Below, piece by piece: positions 5,125 through 8,117 of a DNA stretch of 8,117 bases. The notes below the pieces were generated by a model. That model did no database searches, was not told where the DNA came from, and worked only from the letters and a program-made list of their open reading frames with translations. The DNA is from Acidobacteriota bacterium (GTDB lineage: Bacteria; Acidobacteriota; UBA6911; RPQK01; DATIPO01), in the NCBI GenBank assembly GCA_028277865.1, contig JANQFM010000564.1, positions 1 to 8,117 on the forward strand, written 5' to 3'. A program made the translations under genes and the position numbers. Position 1 is the first letter of the stretch. The number at the start of each line of letters is the position of its first letter.

Positions 5125-8069
5125 CATCCGGACCCCCGACCGGCAGCATCGGCTTCGGCGACTTGATGCCCAACATCGTCAAGGACATCTTGATGGTGGC
5201 CAGCCGTTATGACTTCTTTGTCTTGGAGGAGGAGGGGAGATTCAGCGACGCGCTGCTCAACCAGTACGTGGCCATGGATCAGGCCTCCCCTCCCCGCTTC
5301 GAGTACGTCAGCTCCGGCAGGGACGCACTCAGGCAGCTGGAGCAACGGCACTTTGACCTGGTGCTGATGACCCACCACTGCGCGGACATGCCTCCTGATG
5401 AACTGGCCCGAAAGGTCTCTTCCCGCTACCCCAAGATACCGGTGGTGATGCTGACATTCGACAGTGCCCAGGCCATGCGCTACGCCCAGCTTCCCCGTTC
5501 TCAAGGACTGGCCCAGACCTTTATGTGGACGGGCGACCCCAAGCTGCTGGTGGCGGTGGTCAAGTCGGTCGAGGACATGACCAACGTGGATCCCGACACC
5601 GAGCGCGGCAAGGTCCGGGTGATCATTGTGGTGGAGGATTCTCCGGCATTTTACTCGGCCTTCCTGCCCGAGATGTACCGGGAGGTCTTGGAGCAGATCG
5701 AACACCTGCTTCCCGAACGCCTCAACGAACGCGACCGTCAGCACCGCCGCCGTGCACGGCCCAAGATCCTGCTGGCCCGCAACTACGAGGAAGCCAGCGG
5801 CTACTTCAACCGTTACCGGCGCTACCTGTTGGGAATCGTCTGCGACCAGCGCTTTCCCCGCAACGGCAAGCTGGATCCTCATTCCGGTTCAGCCCTTATC
5901 CGCAGGATCCGGGAGGTACGCCCCGACATGCCGGTCCTGCTGCAGTCGCGCGAAGCCGGCCAACAACGCCTGGCCGAGCGCATCGGCGTTCACTTCGCCA
6001 ACAAGAACTCCGCTCATCTGCTGCGAGAGATCCGCAGATTCATGAAGAGCAATTTCGGCTTCGGAACCTTTGTCTTCCGAACACCGGATGGACAGGAGGT
6101 TGATCGGGCCCGCAACCTGTCGGAATTGGTGGAGGCGCTCAAGCGCATTCCTGCCGAGTCCCTGCGCTTTCACGGCGAACGCCATCACTTTTCGAACTGG
6201 CTCATGGCGCGCAGCGAATTCAACCTGGCCTTGCAGCTTCGCCAAGTCCAAGTAGCCGACTTCGAGACCATCGAAGTCTTGCGCAGCCAATTGGTGGGAT
6301 TGTTGGAGGAGTTCCTGGAACGGCAGCAGCGCGGGCAGGTGGCCGATTACAAGCACCGGGCCAGTTTGCTGAGCCGCGACTTCACCCGCATCGGAAAGGG
6401 CTCGATGGGAGGGAAGGCCCGCGGACTGGCTTTCATCAGCAAGCTGCTGGCCGACAGCGACATCCACCAGCGCTTCCCCGAGATCCGCATCCTGGTCCCT
6501 CGGGCGGCGGTGCTGTGCACCGAATTCTTCGACCGCTTTTGCGACCGCAACGATCTGCGCTCCAAGGCCTTGGAGACTGAAGGCGACCAGGAAGTGGAGG
6601 CGCTCTTTCTCAGCGAGCCCCTTGAAGACGACATGACCGAGGCTCTTCGCCAGATCGTCTCCCAGGTACATTACCCTTTGGCGATTCGCTCCTCCAGCCT
6701 GCACGAGGACTCCGAGTTCCAAGCCCTGGCCGGAATGTACCAGACCTTCATGCTGCCCAATGTGAATACCGCTTCCGAGGAAACGCGCCTCATGCAGCTT
6801 TCCCGCGCCATCCGGCTGATCTACGCCTCCGCCTTTTCCAAAGACGCCCGCGGCTTTTTGAAGAAGAGCTCTTTGCCCTTGGAACAGGAAAACATGGCCG
6901 TCATCATTCAGCGCTTGGTGGGAAGCCGTTTTGGGGACCGCTTTTATCCCGACTTTGCCGGTGTGGCCCAGTCCTACAACTACTATCCGGCCCGCCACAT
7001 GAAACCGAAGGACGGAATCGCCATGGTGGCCCTCGGGTTGGGCCGTACGGTCGTGGAGGGGGGCAAGGCTCTGCGGTTTTGCCCCCGCTACCCCGAAATC
7101 CTTCCCCAGATGTCCACCAGCCAAGATGCATTGAGTGCCAGTCAAAGGAAGTTCTATGCCCTGGACCTTTCCCAGGATTCCTTTCGGCCTGAGGCCAACC
7201 TGACTCACTTCGACCTGGAAGCCGCCGAGGCCGACCGCACCCTGGAAGCTGTCGGCGCCACCTATTCCCCCCAAAACGACACCATCTACGACTCCATCTA
7301 CCGTCAGGGCACCCGCATCGTCAATTTCGCCGGTGTCCTCAAGCATGGCTGCTTCCCCCTGGCGCCTTTGCTGGTGCAGCTTTTGGAGATCGCTCAGCAA
7401 GGGATGGGGACGCCGGTGGAGATCGAGTTCGCCATTCAGTTGGGTCATGACGGGGAACCTGACCAGATGGCCGTCCTGCAGTTGCGCCCCTTGGCGGCGG
7501 TGGGATTGGAGGTGACCGTCAACCTGGGCGACCTGGATCCCTGCACCCGTCCGCTGCTGGACGGCAACGCCTTGGGCAACGGCATCTACGGGGGCCTTTA
7601 CGACATCGTTTACGTGGATCCTGCCCAATTCGACCGTTTGCGAAGCCACAAGACCGCTCGCCAAATTGAGCGCTTCAACCACCAGTTGACCCAGGAGGAC
7701 CGCCCCTACATCCTCATCGCACCCGGACGGCTGGGAACCGCCGATCCCAATCTGGGAATCCCGGTCAACTGGCCTCAGGTCTCCGGGGCCAGCATCCTGG
7801 CGGAGCTGGTGGAAAGCGACTCCCACATTGAAGCCTCCCAAGGCTCCCATTTCTTCCACAACCTGACCTCGATGAGGGTGGGCTTCTTTTCTCTGGAAAT
7901 CGGCGACAGCGGTCGGCAGATCGACCTGGACTGGCTCAACAGCCAACCCGCCCGGCAGGAATCCCGAGGCATTCGCCACATCGTCCTGCAAGAGCCGGTC
8001 GAAGCCCGAATCGACGGCCGCCGCGGAAGGGGAGTGGTGCTGCGTTGCAAGAAGCCGGATCCCGAATAG
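5121..8069 (+). CDS. Receiver-like domains fused to a PPDK_N-type ATP-grasp (PEP/pyruvate-binding) domain
   Basis: The 982-residue protein belongs to the PEP/pyruvate-binding-domain proteins. Residues about 20-155 look like a degenerate receiver domain: after the FDLVLMT strand there is Thr/His where a phospho-Asp should be. Residues about 165-308 look like a second receiver with the acidic pair E172/D173, candidate phosphoacceptor D242 (GIVCDQRFP), S276 and K295, and an unusually long basic stretch after the first strand. A linker (about 325-420) contains HHFSNWLMAR. Residues about 423-792 match the PPDK_N nucleotide-binding domain: MGGKARG (K432), AIRSSSLHED (R523), VALGLG (636-641), VEIEF (E767, E769) and LQLRP (Q787, R789). 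Equivalent residues bind ATP in pyruvate phosphate dikinase. The swivelling phospho-His domain and the PEP/pyruvate barrel are absent. The C-terminus (about 800-982; IAPGRLGTADPNLGIPVNW, QGSHFFHNLTS) is not assigned to a known domain. No signal peptide or membrane helix is seen. The function is unknown; a regulatory ATP-dependent role is inferred from the domains and the coupling to gdhA. Confidence 0.85.
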   Translation: MTSGPPTGSIGFGDLMPNIVKDILMVASRYDFFVLEEEGRFSDALLNQYVAMDQASPPRFEYVSSGRDALRQLEQRHFDLVLMTHHCADMPPDELARKVSSRYPKIPVVMLTFDSAQAMRYAQLPRSQGLAQTFMWTGDPKLLVAVVKSVEDMTNVDPDTERGKVRVIIVVEDSPAFYSAFLPEMYREVLEQIEHLLPERLNERDRQHRRRARPKILLARNYEEASGYFNRYRRYLLGIVCDQRFPRNGKLDPHSGSALIRRIREVRPDMPVLLQSREAGQQRLAERIGVHFANKNSAHLLREIRRFMKSNFGFGTFVFRTPDGQEVDRARNLSELVEALKRIPAESLRFHGERHHFSNWLMARSEFNLALQLRQVQVADFETIEVLRSQLVGLLEEFLERQQRGQVADYKHRASLLSRDFTRIGKGSMGGKARGLAFISKLLADSDIHQRFPEIRILVPRAAVLCTEFFDRFCDRNDLRSKALETEGDQEVEALFLSEPLEDDMTEALRQIVSQVHYPLAIRSSSLHEDSEFQALAGMYQTFMLPNVNTASEETRLMQLSRAIRLIYASAFSKDARGFLKKSSLPLEQENMAVIIQRLVGSRFGDRFYPDFAGVAQSYNYYPARHMKPKDGIAMVALGLGRTVVEGGKALRFCPRYPEILPQMSTSQDALSASQRKFYALDLSQDSFRPEANLTHFDLEAAEADRTLEAVGATYSPQNDTIYDSIYRQGTRIVNFAGVLKHGCFPLAPLLVQLLEIAQQGMGTPVEIEFAIQLGHDGEPDQMAVLQLRPLAAVGLEVTVNLGDLDPCTRPLLDGNALGNGIYGGLYDIVYVDPAQFDRLRSHKTARQIERFNHQLTQEDRPYILIAPGRLGTADPNLGIPVNWPQVSGASILAELVESDSHIEASQGSHFFHNLTSMRVGFFSLEIGDSGRQIDLDWLNSQPARQESRGIRHIVLQEPVEARIDGRRGRGVVLRCKKPDPE

Positions 8070-8084
8070 AGCCGCTGAATGGCC

Positions 8085-8117
8085 GACCGGAGGTGGGAAG
8101 CCACGGAGACACAGAGA
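8085..8117 (+). repeat. Start of a second copy of the GAGACACAGAGA palindromic repeat (cut by window end)
   Basis: GACCGGAGGTGGGAAGCCAC, followed by GGAGACACAGAGA, matches 158-198 in the same orientation, with three substitutions and one fewer ACACAGAG unit. The match includes 15 bases before the palindrome arm itself (158-172), so the repeat unit is longer than the hairpin. It begins 15 bases after the stop codon of the preceding gene; the first copy begins 19 bases after a stop. The right arm, if present, lies beyond the window. Confidence 0.75.

Noticed and set aside
3793..5127. A 444-codon open frame on the minus strand across gdhA
   Set aside because: The + strand encodes an unmistakable, full-length glutamate dehydrogenase. 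The antisense product has no known motif.
5889..7991. A 700-codon open frame on the minus strand opposite the ATP-grasp gene
   Set aside because: It has no recognisable domain, and its residues mirror the codon pattern of the + strand gene, which has clear motifs. Such shadows are expected in GC-rich genes.

Overview
The window is a GC-rich bacterial chromosome segment with long, dense genes and no tRNA, rRNA, CRISPR array or intact mobile element. The best hint of lineage is the receptor-type Ser/Thr kinase fused to a TolB-like domain and TPR repeats. That architecture is especially common in Acidobacteriota, though also found in other environmental phyla. I infer an acidobacterium or similar environmental bacterium; no marker gene here settles it.

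Layout, left to right. (1) The last 45 codons of a + strand gene ending in a transmembrane helix (1-138). (2) A long imperfect inverted repeat (173-246) in the gap between that gene and the kinase gene, which converge there. The start of a second copy lies at the right edge of the window (8085-8117), also just after a stop codon, so this is a dispersed repeat family. (3) A 991-residue membrane-anchored Ser/Thr kinase on the minus strand (308-3283) with a GTG start. (4) A 482-bp divergent intergenic region. It holds a likely kinase promoter, a strong stem-loop (3379-3409) and, directly after it, a decayed C-terminal fragment of a Uma2-family (DUF820) nuclease gene. (5) A two-gene operon on the + strand: NADP-type glutamate dehydrogenase (3766-5124), then a 982-residue protein (5121-8069) with two receiver-like domains and a PPDK_N-type ATP-grasp domain. 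The second start codon overlaps the gdhA stop in an ATGA, so the two are probably translationally coupled.

The most interesting unit is this operon. Glutamate dehydrogenase joins ammonium to 2-oxoglutarate. The downstream protein has the nucleotide-binding half of pyruvate phosphate dikinase or PEP synthase, but neither the phospho-histidine domain nor the PEP/pyruvate barrel of those enzymes. It carries one degenerate and one apparently intact receiver domain instead. Tight coupling to gdhA suggests a signalling or regulatory role near the carbon/nitrogen node; that role is inference. The kinase is transcribed away from the operon and nothing in the sequence ties the two together.
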